NCBI RefSeq assembly: GCF_002876705.1
Contig: NZ_MDAG01000024.1
Coordinates: 1 to 64,000 of the forward strand
Length of the DNA stretch: 64,000 nucleotides
DNA from: Enterovibrio norvegicus_B
GTDB taxonomy: Bacteria > Pseudomonadota > Gammaproteobacteria > Enterobacterales > Vibrionaceae
Direction of reading: 5' to 3'
This document shows positions 52,211-60,724 of this stretch, piece by piece; positions within the stretch are counted from its first letter, which is position 1, and each line of letters starts with the position of its first letter. Both the position numbers and the translations under genes were made by a program. The notes beneath the pieces are model-generated. The model searched no databases. It saw nothing but the letters and a program-made list of their open reading frames with translations, and was not told the origin of the DNA.

Positions 52211-53011
52211 CTAGTTCATTTCAGGTTTCGTGAAAACATCATTTAACGCCGAAATAAGGGTTTCTTCACTGGCAATCCAGCCCACGCCGTTCACCGATCG
52301 CAGGAAATACTGGCCTGACGACGTCGTGAAAACCGCCTCCACAGAATCTTGCATTTGAGTAATGCTACCTGCGGGGTGTCCATGGTTATCAACCAGCTCC
52401 CAATTGGTGACACCTTGGTTCCACGTTTCCTCTGATTTCACGATGACTTGAATGCGTTCATCATCCATCGCGGGAAGCGAAAATCGCTGTCCTGGGGCCA
52501 AGGAGTCTAAGCGGGTGTCGTCAAATTCGATGAAGTGTTTTTCATCCATGGATTGCACGTCCGTGTAGTTTTCAAAAACCGACTTGGCACTTTCGCTCGC
52601 GCGCCACAGTGTCAGATCCACATCAACAACCGTCGGTATCGGCACGACTTCGCTATCGCGCTCATCGCTTACCTCCAGCACATTGACGTTTGCTTCGGCG
52701 AACGCGGAGATGTCGGCGTCGAGTGCATCCAAGGTGTCAGATTGGGGCGCAACTAACTCAAACTGCACGGCAGGCGCAGTGAGCGTTTGTGTTGATGCCG
52801 ATGACAGCCCCGTTGATTCAGGTGAAACCAACTGTGCTGTCATCGGGCGTTCCGCGAAACCGTTCTCCATACCTTGCTTTTCGTCACTCTCATGTGAAAC
52901 ACCATGATCAGCAGATGACGTTGGCGCATCGATCAAAAGAGACGGCAAGAAAGCCACAATGACACCAGAGATAAGGCTAGTGATGGCAATAACGACCAGA
53001 TAACGTTTCAT
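52211..53011 (-). CDS. Membrane-anchored protein paired with the serine protease
   Basis: 266 residues. One N-terminal span (YLVVIAITSLISGVIVAFLPSLLI) is followed by a Ser/Glu/Thr-rich stretch to about residue 125. A folded C-terminal domain contains FDDTRLDSLAPGQRFSLPAM, WELVDNHGHPAGSITQM and YFLRSVNGVGWI, a pattern that I associate with the propeptide-like domain of secreted metalloproteases. Its start overlaps the stop of the upstream trypsin-like gene (TAATG), so the two are made together. I infer a tethered inhibitor, chaperone or docking factor for that protease. Family not firmly recognised. Confidence 0.7.
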   Translation of the reverse strand: MKRYLVVIAITSLISGVIVAFLPSLLIDAPTSSADHGVSHESDEKQGMENGFAERPMTAQLVSPESTGLSSASTQTLTAPAVQFELVAPQSDTLDALDADISAFAEANVNVLEVSDERDSEVVPIPTVVDVDLTLWRASESAKSVFENYTDVQSMDEKHFIEFDDTRLDSLAPGQRFSLPAMDDERIQVIVKSEETWNQGVTNWELVDNHGHPAGSITQMQDSVEAVFTTSSGQYFLRSVNGVGWIASEETLISALNDVFTKPEMN

Positions 53012-54801
53012 TATTGACCTGCGTGCTCTAAGGCCAATTTGAACGTTAACGTTTTATTGAAGCTTGAGTGCCAGCCTTTTCCTGCAATGTTAAACAAGCT
53101 GTCATAACGTCCTTTTGGCAAGGCGGCGTTATCTTCTGCAGAGTAAGACACGCGCAATTGGCCGTATTTCGCCCCGTTCGAGCAGTACACGCCATTGTTC
53201 ATGGTTGTCCAACCACATCCCGCATAGCGAGAAGCGCGCAACGTTACCGTTTGAATCTCTTTGGTATCGCGGTTTACGGCTGGCACGTTTAACGTCGACC
53301 ATGTATTGAATCGGCCGTTCCAAACGCGTTGCGTCGCATCACTGGTGGTTTCACCTTCGCTCAAGTAATACACCGAACCGTTAACCGTGTTGTCGTAGCG
53401 AACCGTGGTAAATGCGCTGGATTGCGTGACAGTGCCTTCGATGTTAGATGCGCCATCGACAAGAATGCTGGTGTTGAGGTTGATCGCGGTATTGTAGCTG
53501 TGGTCATGCCAACCTTTTGCATTCAGCGAGAACGTGCTTTTGTACAACCCTGAGGGTGCAGCCTGGTTATCAGAGGCGTTGTACCATACTTTCAAACTGC
53601 CTTTTGAGGCGCTTGGGTAGCAATACACGCCGTTGTTAATTTCACCCCAGCCACAGTAGGTTTGGCGTTGTGAACGCAGCACGATGTTATGCGTGCCGCC
53701 CGTGGTTTGGTTCACCATTGGTACCGTAAGAGGTGTGTAACCACGAGGGTATGCCCATTTGCGGTTTGTTGGGCCTGACACATTGTCACCCGCAAGGTAA
53801 TACACCGTCCCTTTTACATTGGCTTCAACATCTTTCAGCTCGACCGCTTTGCTTTCGGTTAGCGTGCGAGAGCGTGTAACCGTATTGACGTTAGGGAAGA
53901 TGCGTTTCAACCATGCTTGGTGCGGCGCGACACGGCCGTGGCCTGAATATTGGCTTCCCCATCCAGCCCACCATGATGTAATGCCCATCCCGACAAATTG
54001 GCCTTCACGCCATTGCCATGTGGTAGAGCCGCTATCGCCCGGTGCAGCATATGCCCAAGCGTCTTCGGTGTTTGCTTTGTTACGTAAACAACCGCCAACA
54101 TCTTGCGTGACGTTTGCAGCGCCATACGCGCGACCTGAAGACAGCCCCCCAAGGCTTGGTGTGCCTTGGCGACCATAGCCAGCGAGTGTCATGGGTTGAC
54201 CCACGTAGTGATCAAAATCCGCATCATCGGCATAGATAGGCTGTGGCACTGCACTCCCATCACTGCTGATTGGGTTCGTGAGCAAAGGTATCTCGAGAAT
54301 GGCTAAGTCAGATTGACACCCGTTGTAACCGATGAAGTGGTTCGTGGACACACCGGATGCGACAAGGCGACCATCGCCCGTGCGGAAAGAAATGTTTTGG
54401 CCTGTGTAAGAGGATTCTTGTGATTTGTTATCCCCGGCGACACAGTGCGCGGCCGTAATGATAAATGCGGTATCCCCATCATTGCCAAGCCAGGTTGCGG
54501 TACAGAGCGCGCCACCGGCGACAATGCGACCGACAGCTTCAAAACGCGGTTCGAGAGAAATCGCTTTGAGGTGGTCATAAACTTTGCGAACAACGGTGTT
54601 TTCATTTGAGAGTGAGCCGCCGAGCTCTGTGTATTTCGCATCACTGACACCCACAGCGAATGCGCCTGTTGAGAGAGAAGATGCCAATACGGCTGAGGCT
54701 AAAAGCGTCGGAATTAAACGTGTCGGAATAAAAAAGGGGCGATGTGATGTTTGATTTGATGAGACTTTGGCCACTGAAGCCAGTGTTTTAGTTGTTTGCA
54801 T
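53011..54801 (-). CDS. Secreted trypsin-like serine protease with tandem C-terminal domains
   Basis: 596 residues. The signal peptide is long (about 49 residues, cleavage near GAFAVG). The S1 domain (about 60-300) shows the catalytic His in TAAHCVAGD, Asp in CQSDLAILEIP and Ser in APGDSGSTTW. Asp in the S1 pocket is not clear by eye. Two homologous C-terminal domains of about 130 residues follow, each with VYYL, a W near the middle, GCGW or CGWGEINNGVYC and an end in KGWH. They are beta-rich modules, possibly for binding to the cell surface or substrate. Four Cys in the modules may pair. The next gene encodes its anchored partner. Confidence 0.88.
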   Translation of the reverse strand: MQTTKTLASVAKVSSNQTSHRPFFIPTRLIPTLLASAVLASSLSTGAFAVGVSDAKYTELGGSLSNENTVVRKVYDHLKAISLEPRFEAVGRIVAGGALCTATWLGNDGDTAFIITAAHCVAGDNKSQESSYTGQNISFRTGDGRLVASGVSTNHFIGYNGCQSDLAILEIPLLTNPISSDGSAVPQPIYADDADFDHYVGQPMTLAGYGRQGTPSLGGLSSGRAYGAANVTQDVGGCLRNKANTEDAWAYAAPGDSGSTTWQWREGQFVGMGITSWWAGWGSQYSGHGRVAPHQAWLKRIFPNVNTVTRSRTLTESKAVELKDVEANVKGTVYYLAGDNVSGPTNRKWAYPRGYTPLTVPMVNQTTGGTHNIVLRSQRQTYCGWGEINNGVYCYPSASKGSLKVWYNASDNQAAPSGLYKSTFSLNAKGWHDHSYNTAINLNTSILVDGASNIEGTVTQSSAFTTVRYDNTVNGSVYYLSEGETTSDATQRVWNGRFNTWSTLNVPAVNRDTKEIQTVTLRASRYAGCGWTTMNNGVYCSNGAKYGQLRVSYSAEDNAALPKGRYDSLFNIAGKGWHSSFNKTLTFKLALEHAGQ

Positions 54802-54965
54802 TTCCCTGCACCTTGACGTTGTCGATTACGTTTTCCGGTGCATCTTGCGATATTTACGCCACTCAAGGGTTCTTGATGATGAGATTATTGTCATGATTAG
54901 AATGTGGTTATGTAATCCTGAGTGGCACTGTTTCTGGGTGTTTTGCCTCCGTGTTTGGCTATGCG

Positions 54966-55919
54966 CTATTCACAGCTGAGAGATTTTCTCGATGTGTGCC
55001 GCATCTTGCCAATTGCCGCATTCATTTCTTCTTCTGAAAGCCATTGCTCAGGAAGTGGTTTGACGATCAAACGGTAATCGTCAACGTCATTGGGAAGCGG
55101 ATAGTCCTCGGTTTGCGGCGAAATGATCGCGATCTTTAAATCAGGATTGCGCTGGTGGATACGGCTGGCAATCCCTAACCCTTCCTCAACGTGAAATGCC
55201 CCAGCCACATGCATCACCGTGAAATCAGGGTGTGTGGCGAGAAAGTCCACGATGCTTTCCGCCATGGTGTCATCCCATGCAATTTGAGCAAGGTATTGAT
55301 TCTTGGTTTTCTCTTCATCGCCATGAAACATCACAGAGAAGAACTTTTCTTTATAAGGCGATGCCTCTGACGACAATTGCCGAGCCACATGCTGGCGTTT
55401 ATCAGCAGGTAGCGAATCGAGATAGCCTTCTCCTTTGGATGACAGGCAACGCACGATGTCTTGCGTGGTGTTCGCTGCAATCACAGGCAAGGCTTGCTGC
55501 TTGGCGATTTCTATTAAAGGTCGGTAATCACTGGCGTAATTCGGCCATTTTCCGGTGTAACTCGTTAAGGCTTGTTCACCTCTGTCGCCATTCAAATACG
55601 CATCTATCACGGGTTGGGCAGGGCGAGAGAATTGCTCCATGGACAGTGCCGTTGCAGGGCGTCTTTCCGCCAAGGTTGCCAGCAATTGCGCCTGAAACAG
55701 ATGAATGCCCGGGTGCGTGTGCCATTCGCCCACCAAAATAACGTCGGCATCGCTGACCGCATTGGCAAACTCATTTAAGGAATAGGGCGTGCCGCCTGAC
55801 GATTCAATGCGGTAATCGTACAAGGTGGTGGCAGGAACCGGCGTTTCTTGCAGGTCTAGCGGATGGCTACAAGCAACCAGCAAGGTTGTCAGGAATGCGG
55901 AGAAGAAGGCACGGGTCAT
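54966..55919 (-). CDS. ChaN-like lipoprotein (haem-binding family)
   Basis: 317 residues. Signal peptide with lipobox LLVAC (Cys17). The core contains DADVILVGEWHTHPGIHLFQAQLLATLAERRPATALSMEQFSRPAQPVIDAYL, the ChaN signature, with VMHVAGAFHVEEGLGIASRI at the end. The fold is shared with TraB-like and erythromycin-esterase-like proteins. ChaN of Campylobacter binds haem as a dimer and is often tied to iron uptake; the role here is inferred. It lies 164 bases upstream of the protease gene on the same strand. Confidence 0.88.
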   Translation of the reverse strand: MTRAFFSAFLTTLLVACSHPLDLQETPVPATTLYDYRIESSGGTPYSLNEFANAVSDADVILVGEWHTHPGIHLFQAQLLATLAERRPATALSMEQFSRPAQPVIDAYLNGDRGEQALTSYTGKWPNYASDYRPLIEIAKQQALPVIAANTTQDIVRCLSSKGEGYLDSLPADKRQHVARQLSSEASPYKEKFFSVMFHGDEEKTKNQYLAQIAWDDTMAESIVDFLATHPDFTVMHVAGAFHVEEGLGIASRIHQRNPDLKIAIISPQTEDYPLPNDVDDYRLIVKPLPEQWLSEEEMNAAIGKMRHTSRKSLSCE

Positions 55920-56012
55920 AATGCGAATCCATCAGTGAGAGAGTGCTTCTTTCAAACTACCTCAAGATGCACCGCTCGGCGAGTTTCACCGTGGATTAAA
56001 TTACATAAACAA

Positions 56013-56047
56013 AACGCGGCTCGCCTGTGACCAGAACGAACCGCGTT
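56013..56047 (-). terminator. Terminator of rlmA
   Basis: On the minus strand AACGCGGTTCG (56047-56037) pairs with CGAGCCGCGTT (56023-56013), with one wobble around a 13-base loop, and is followed by TTGTTTA. Confidence 0.78.
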
Positions 56048-56070
56048 GCGCTCAAACAAGAGTTTAAGGC

Positions 56071-56886
56071 TTAGGCGTTTTTACGGTAAACGCGCAGTGT
56101 GAAATCCGCTTCGCAATCAAAGGCGGTCGCGTCTTTCAGGGTTTGCCAAAGCGTTTCAGGTGCGCGCCACGCAAACGGCGTCATTTGCAGCAAGGTGGTT
56201 GCATCGTCGCTGTTCAACGTCATTGGATAAGCGACAGACTGCTCCGCTTCCAGTTCAAACCCTGGCAAATCTTCCACCGCCACATCGTGCAGTTTCACCT
56301 CTGAGTAGATGCCTTCTTTGAGCTGGTAAAGATGACGAGGGCCAGGGGTAACCGTCACGACCACGCCGCCGTTTTTCACGGTGCGTTGCAATTCTTCACC
56401 GTTACAGGGCGCGTAAATGCGCACAACCGCGTCCAGTTGATCATCCGCAAACGGCAAGCGTTGGCTTGATGCCACCAAAAAATCGCAGTCACGGTAACGC
56501 TTCGCCGCATAACGGATCGCGATTTTTGAAATGTCTAAACCAATAACCTTGGTGTTCGCCATTTGCGCATCAAAGTAGCTGGTGTAATAGCCTTCGCCAC
56601 ACCCGATATCAAGCAGCTGCGTGCTGTCTTCTTTGCTGATCAAACCGCGCAACAAATCACTCACCGCATCACGCATTGGTTGGTAATGCCCGCCGTTCAG
56701 GAATTGACGACGTGCTTGCATCATCTCTTTATTGTCACCGGGATCTTTCGAACGTTTGTGCTGAACAGGCAACAGGTTTACGTAGCCTTCTTTTGCCAGA
56801 TCAAACTGGTGATTGTTGACGCATTTGTAGGTGCGTTCAGAAAGATTCAGCGGCTGCTGACATAGCGGACAAAGATAAGATGACAT
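56071..56886 (-). CDS. rlmA: 23S rRNA (guanine-N1) methyltransferase RlmA
   Basis: 271 residues from the ATG at 56886; an upstream TTG (56919) is a weaker start. The N-terminal zinc finger reads YLCPLCQQPLNLSERTYKCVNNHQFDLAKEGYVNLLP (Cys and His ligands). The SAM domain has LLDIGCGEGYYTSYFD and a later VRIYAPCNGEEL. It methylates G745 (m1G) in helix 35 of 23S rRNA in gammaproteobacteria. Single gene. Confidence 0.93.
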   Translation of the reverse strand: MSSYLCPLCQQPLNLSERTYKCVNNHQFDLAKEGYVNLLPVQHKRSKDPGDNKEMMQARRQFLNGGHYQPMRDAVSDLLRGLISKEDSTQLLDIGCGEGYYTSYFDAQMANTKVIGLDISKIAIRYAAKRYRDCDFLVASSQRLPFADDQLDAVVRIYAPCNGEELQRTVKNGGVVVTVTPGPRHLYQLKEGIYSEVKLHDVAVEDLPGFELEAEQSVAYPMTLNSDDATTLLQMTPFAWRAPETLWQTLKDATAFDCEADFTLRVYRKNA

Positions 56887-57144
56887 AGTGACATTTCGAC
56901 AAGGATGGATGAGCGGCAAGGATACGGTGCAAGGGCTAGGGGTTCAAGCAAGGAGAGGAGAATAGAAAGAGAAAATTGCTCGGGAGAGGCTTTAAAATCG
57001 ACAGCCCAAGGTTAAATGGCAAAGCAATGCTGCACTAAAACATCTGTTACTACCGAACTCTTGCCGACTATATAGCTGTGGGAATGTTCCTAGCTAAATG
57101 TGTAAAGGATGTCCCCGGTATTACTTATGTCCACGGTTTGTTCA

Positions 57145-57189
57145 GCTCTTGATCCTCCCCACTTTTCAAGGGGGGAGTTAGAGGGGGGT
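57145..57189. repeat. Dispersed repeat, second locus
   Basis: The 45-base stretch from GCTCTTGATCC to GAGGGGGGT, when reversed, matches 42815-42859 with roughly six differences (shared core CCTTGAAAAGT and GATCAAGAGC). The two loci lie about 14 kb apart in opposite orientation. Confidence 0.75.
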
Positions 57190-57333
57190 TATGGCTACGG
57201 AGAGCAAGTGTTTGGGTATTGCCGCTGAATGGCTTTTGGACAGGAATCAGTTAGGGCTATTACTCTAAAGTGTTCACTTCGGATAACTACAGGTTGGGCA
57301 AAACGAAGTAGATTGCTTTATTGTTCGAGAGCA

Positions 57334-57353
57334 TTGGCTGCTAACGCAGCCAA
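57334..57353. repeat. Perfect short hairpin
   Basis: TTGGCTGC and GCAGCCAA enclose TAAC. It is close to the stop of the first accessory gene (57420) but has no T-run. It may be part of a degenerate attC-like site with ACCTAAC at 57402-57396 on the minus strand. Confidence 0.6.
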
Positions 57354-57419
57354 AAGAATGCTATTGCCTATTGACCGGAAAAGGGCTCATATGTGTTAGG
57401 TGTGAAATCGACTCTGGTA

Positions 57420-58202
57420 CTACTTATTCTTAACTTCAGCCACTTTAATATCTGCTAAATTCTCAATTTTGAAGGATACCCCTTCTAGGTTTACTATCTT
57501 AAAATAATTTTCCAATATCATATCCCCCCTATTGATTTTACTGACTAGAGCATTTTGACCATAAACTCTTAGCACAACATTGTCTTTATTTATAACAGGA
57601 AAAATTGTTGTCGCCTTTGCTTCACTCAAACCAACAACTCGACAGAAAGCCAAGAGATACATTGAAAATATACCTATTATCATCAATGAACCATATCCAT
57701 TTTTACTCGCTGAATATACCATACCTCTTGTTGGATTTTTGCTCTGTATATTTAACCAGTCTTCAAGCCGTGAATTATAAGTTCCCAACTTTTCACTCTC
57801 AAATAATGGTGGTGTTGCATCCAATGTAAAGTACAACACAGGAATAAAAAGAAAGTAAAAAGAACTCCTTATATCGAAGTCAGACATTAAACATACAAAT
57901 ATACCAATAATTAAGAGCAAACCATGTTTTGAAAAAAGACGAGAAATCCCCGTATTATGGAACTTCATGTTTATCAACGAAGTTAACATATCAAGAACGT
58001 AGAATATCAAGTAAGAAACACCTATAAGAACAGCACCTGTTATTAGCAAATTGGAAACATCAATTTTAATGAATTCCTTAGGTATTGAAAAATATCCCGT
58101 ATATCCTATTTCATAAAATAATACAGATAGATATGCCAAAGCTGTTACAAATATAACGGTTATTCCGTCGCTGATTGTAAAACTATTTTTACTCACGTTC
58201 AC
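57420..58202 (-). CDS. Hypothetical five-span membrane protein
   Basis: 260 residues, AT-rich. Five spans are visible: ITVIFVTALAYLSVLFYEIGY, LLITGAVLIGVSYLIFYVL, GLLLIIGIFVCLMS, FYFLFIPVLYFTL and LMIIGIFSMYLLAFCRVVGL. The C-terminal 65 residues (NKDNVVLRVYGQNALVSKINRGDMILEN...) are soluble and probably extracytoplasmic. The start is GTG at 58202 or more likely the GTG two codons later (58196), which has AAGAGG at a better distance. No family recognised. It stands alone with attC-like DNA directly upstream of it. Confidence 0.65.
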   Translation of the reverse strand: MNVSKNSFTISDGITVIFVTALAYLSVLFYEIGYTGYFSIPKEFIKIDVSNLLITGAVLIGVSYLIFYVLDMLTSLINMKFHNTGISRLFSKHGLLLIIGIFVCLMSDFDIRSSFYFLFIPVLYFTLDATPPLFESEKLGTYNSRLEDWLNIQSKNPTRGMVYSASKNGYGSLMIIGIFSMYLLAFCRVVGLSEAKATTIFPVINKDNVVLRVYGQNALVSKINRGDMILENYFKIVNLEGVSFKIENLADIKVAEVKNK

Positions 58203-58219
58203 CTCTTAACTAAGAGAAC

Positions 58220-58334
58220 ACCCAACATAAAAAAGGGTGTTTACCACCCCAAACTTATTAAAACACCTAAATCTCAGCATTTCTTTGAAAAACTGCGCCA
58301 CGAGTAAATGTCCACGTTTACTGTTTTGTTAGGA
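58220..58334 (-). repeat. attC-like spacer between two accessory genes
   Basis: On the minus strand, 4 bases after the stop of the 58341 gene, TCCTAAC (58334-58328) could be an R'' box; 115 bases on, GTTGGGT (58226-58220) fits the R' consensus GTTRRRY and pairs with it. The inside has a TGGCGCA and a TTTAGGTG segment like those in Vibrio superintegron repeats. Length and position (directly after a stop, just before the next start) fit an integron attC, but I judged it by eye only. Confidence 0.4.
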
Positions 58335-58340
58335 AAATTT

Positions 58341-59225
58341 TCACGCAACACCTTTCATTTCCCGCAAGCTTTCCTTGAAATGTTCATTAGCTTTATTAAA
58401 ACTGCGTTCACTAGCAAAGTCGTAAACATTTTTCTGGCTGTCGTTGTCTTTTGAGATACCAAAATCCGAGACTTGAAAATGAACAGTCGTTAGTCCTTTT
58501 GCCTTACTTTCAAAGTCCATGGAAAAAGAACATAACGTCTCGATTAACTTGCATAACTCAATTGTTTTATCAAGTAGACGCATTGATTTAACAAGGTATG
58601 TTGAGCTATAAGAACCAAACAAATCATGTTCCGGTAGATATTTATAAGTTTCCTTATTTATATAAACAGCTATGTTTTTCAACAGCTCAACATAGCTTTT
58701 ATATTCATCTTCTTCCAAATCTTCATTCACATTGTCTGGATATTTATCATAAAGGTGATGTGGCATCTTCTGCATTTTTTCTAGCAAAAATATCAGCGTA
58801 GGACAAATTGAATAATCTCCAGATTGTGAATTAGGATATAGCTTTTTATGTGCATACCGAAAATCAATACCCTCCGCATCTGAGGACTTTTCAGAATACT
58901 TGACAAATTCTTCTAGGTGCTTGTAATAGTTTGCAAAGTTGTTTTGCGAGCCTGTTATTCTTATTTGCTCTTTCGTTTGTTCCGACCGATGGTTAGCAGC
59001 AAGGAGTGCAACGATGGGGATTACAAGAGCTAGAATTCCTAATGGGAATCTGAATGTTGATATGAATAGGTTAAACCCGTTAGAACTGAAGTCCCATACC
59101 AAAGGGGTATGCGACGTAATTACTGCCCCAGACACAATAGCCAAAATGAACAAAATTACGATTGCTGACCATACAATTGGTAGGTGAAGAAAACTTTTAG
59201 ATGGATTAAAAAACTTTGATGTCAT
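58341..59225 (-). CDS. Hypothetical two-span membrane protein
   Basis: 294 residues. Spans at about 13-35 (LPIVWSAIVILFILAIVSGAVI) and 54-78 (FRFPLGILALVIPIVALLAA), then a cytoplasmic helical domain beginning NHRSEQTKEQIRITGSQNNFANYYKHLEEF. The layout, two spans then QxxNNFxNYYKH, recalls two-span proteins found in anti-phage loci, but I cannot assign a family. AT-rich like its neighbours. Single gene, with a 387-base spacer upstream. Confidence 0.7.
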   Translation of the reverse strand: MTSKFFNPSKSFLHLPIVWSAIVILFILAIVSGAVITSHTPLVWDFSSNGFNLFISTFRFPLGILALVIPIVALLAANHRSEQTKEQIRITGSQNNFANYYKHLEEFVKYSEKSSDAEGIDFRYAHKKLYPNSQSGDYSICPTLIFLLEKMQKMPHHLYDKYPDNVNEDLEEDEYKSYVELLKNIAVYINKETYKYLPEHDLFGSYSSTYLVKSMRLLDKTIELCKLIETLCSFSMDFESKAKGLTTVHFQVSDFGISKDNDSQKNVYDFASERSFNKANEHFKESLREMKGVA

Positions 59226-59293
59226 TCACTGAATTTCACATATAAAAATATCGGCGAATTATACGGAATAACGCACCAAATGGTAACTTATTT

Positions 59294-59390
59294 GCCTAAC
59301 AACTTTTTAGCGGGCAACTTGCCCGTTTAGTACAAAAACGCCCGCCCGACTAATCCGCGTAAAATTGTCAAAATTTACCATATATCTTTA
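59294..59390 (-). repeat. Cassette-boundary module, copy 1
   Basis: On the minus strand this stretch ends in CGGGCAA-G-TTGCCCG, GCTAAAAAGTTG and then TTAGGC; GTTAGGC is a canonical integron core (GTTRRRY). A homologous stretch lies at 62361-62438. The likeness ends at AAGTTG(T), that is, at the crossover point of such a core. It lies 69 bases upstream of the start of the 58341-59225 gene. The rest of the 387-base spacer (59226-59612) shows no gene; a second partial likeness (ACGGGATGCCCG) is near 59440. Confidence 0.5.
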
Positions 59391-59612
59391 TAAAATCAGT
59401 GGATTAATTTTTTGAGTTGCGACTTAAATGGGAGAATTCGGGCATCCCGTACTAAAAACGAGTACATTTTTACTATAGGCATGTATCTATGATTTTATAG
59501 AGTGGTAATTCATTAGAAAAACTTGGCCTTAGAGAGATAATTCAAGTGCCCAGATATTCATAGCACCAACTCACTTTGGGGCAACTTTGAGCCAGCAATG
59601 AGTTCGTAAACT

Positions 59613-60218
59613 TCAAGAATGACATGGGCTAATTTCAGGTAGTTTTAGCTGTTGTCTCAAAATGTCATAGACCTCTTCCATGCCGTCGATGCAATCAAAC
59701 ACGGTATCATTGTTGAAATGCCTGCCTGATTGTCTTGCTAGATCTGAGGAGACGTCGAGCAAGCGTTTCGTGTACTTGCTTTCTTTTCCAGTCCAGAAGC
59801 GCACAGTTCCAAAAGGCTGACCAATAAATCGCGTCACTTGAATCTTCGTTTCAGGCGTAAATTCAATGGATAGTGAACTACCACCGAGGTTTTTCCTCTC
59901 GATGATTGCCCGCTTATTGGTTACGACATAAACCGTATTTTTCCGAATATATTGGTCGTGAATTTGTTTACCGTATAGGAAGTAGAACACAACCATTGCC
60001 AGTAAAAAGATTGGTAATGCACTGGAAGGTGTATCAGCGATAGATATCGAACCAATGAGAACGATAGGAAGAAGGATCACCAGTAAGGTGATGTTCGAAC
60101 CAATTGACGTCGAGTCTCCTTCCCTATGTATCCGCCCTTGATGAGGCTGCCCGCACCACAACACGCGTTCAGACTCTTCTAAGGGTGTATTGACCTTACT
60201 AGCATCAATGGAAATCAC
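59613..60218 (-). CDS. PH-domain-like membrane protein
   Basis: 201 residues. The N-terminal ESERVLWCGQPHQG is typical of bacterial PH-domain membrane proteins. Two spans follow (NITLLVILLPIVLIGSI and ALPIFLLAMVVFYFLYG), then YVVTNKRAIIERKNLGG and a beta-rich part, again PH-like, and a C-terminal helix. No catalytic motif. The function of this group is unknown. The gene lies next to the speB 3' fragment on the same strand, beyond its terminator. Confidence 0.75.
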   Translation of the reverse strand: MISIDASKVNTPLEESERVLWCGQPHQGRIHREGDSTSIGSNITLLVILLPIVLIGSISIADTPSSALPIFLLAMVVFYFLYGKQIHDQYIRKNTVYVVTNKRAIIERKNLGGSSLSIEFTPETKIQVTRFIGQPFGTVRFWTGKESKYTKRLLDVSSDLARQSGRHFNNDTVFDCIDGMEEVYDILRQQLKLPEISPCHS

Positions 60219-60362
60219 ACTTACTCCCTAATACCTTGAGATCGTTCAGACAACAAAAAGCATCTGTGACACCGTCGCACAAAAAACAACCCCTAGCAAA
60301 CGAACAGATCCCATCGCGCCTCATTTGAAAATGGTCAGCTTCTGATTCGTTTACCCACCTAC

Positions 60363-60391
60363 AAAAACACCCGCCTATGCGGGTGTTTTTC
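60363..60391 (-). terminator. Duplicated speB-type terminator
   Basis: AAAACACCCGC (60365-60375) and GCGGGTGTTTT (60380-60390) around CTAT. The same hairpin follows intact speB at 62542-62569. The copy travelled with the speB fragment. Confidence 0.85.
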
Positions 60392-60407
60392 TTCAGCAAG
60401 TTACAAT

Positions 60408-60562
60408 CACTTCGCCTTGCGATTTGCTGCCCACACATGAAGCAGGTCGGTTGCGATGGTCGCGGCTGCCAGTGAGGTCAGTTCAGCGTGGTCATAGGCT
60501 GGCGCGACTTCTACCACATCCATACCAATCAGGTTGATGCCTTGCAGGGCGCGGGCGACTAT
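60408..60562 (-). pseudogene. speB: 3' fragment of speB (duplicate)
   Basis: About 155 bases match the last 50 codons of the intact speB at 62586-62740, including the same stop and C-terminal residues NRKAK. A handful of differences (for example near 60445-60462), mostly silent, show that the copies have diverged. The likeness stops at GCGCGG.GACT near 60562; the fragment has no start. It is what is left when a DNA segment inserts at the 3' end of a gene and supplies its own replacement end, or of a tandem recombination event. Confidence 0.9.
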
Positions 60563-60600
60563 TCAGTCTTGCGGATGTTTGTCGAGCGGGGGATTCATTT

Positions 60601-60724
60601 CGCCGTGTTAAGGTGCGAAATACGCTTTAACCCCCTGGCTAAACCATTAGAACTAAAGCACTCAATTCAATGATTGACACCACGCGGCCTAGCGTTTTGA
60701 GTCTTTTCTAAACACGTTGTTAGC
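60601..60724 (-). repeat. Vibrio-repeat-like attC site after the TIR-like gene
   Basis: On the minus strand, the stop of the TIR-like gene lies in AGCTAACAACG. About 122 bases later the stretch ends in CACCTTAACACGGCG. In between are CGCGTGGTGTC, TTGAGTGCTTTAG and ATGGTTTAGC, all features I know from Vibrio superintegron repeats of about 120-130 bp. The expected last core bases GTTA are missing: after GGCG comes AAATGAATCC. The right-hand core thus appears lost or joined to a non-attC site. Confidence 0.5.

Larger units (their letters stand above)
56887..57419. other. Gene-free border of the accessory region
   Basis: 533 bases with no ORF I support. It contains the repeat at 57145-57189 and a hairpin at 57334-57353, plus odd stretches (near 57105-57130, GGATGTCCCCGGTATTAC) that look like debris of a mobile element. 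It marks the change from conserved genes to the AT-rich block on its right. Confidence 0.6.

Noticed and set aside
60205..60438. 77-codon minus-strand frame over the speB fragment
   Set aside because: It reads the duplicated terminator and speB end out of frame; the in-frame reading of the fragment matches speB.
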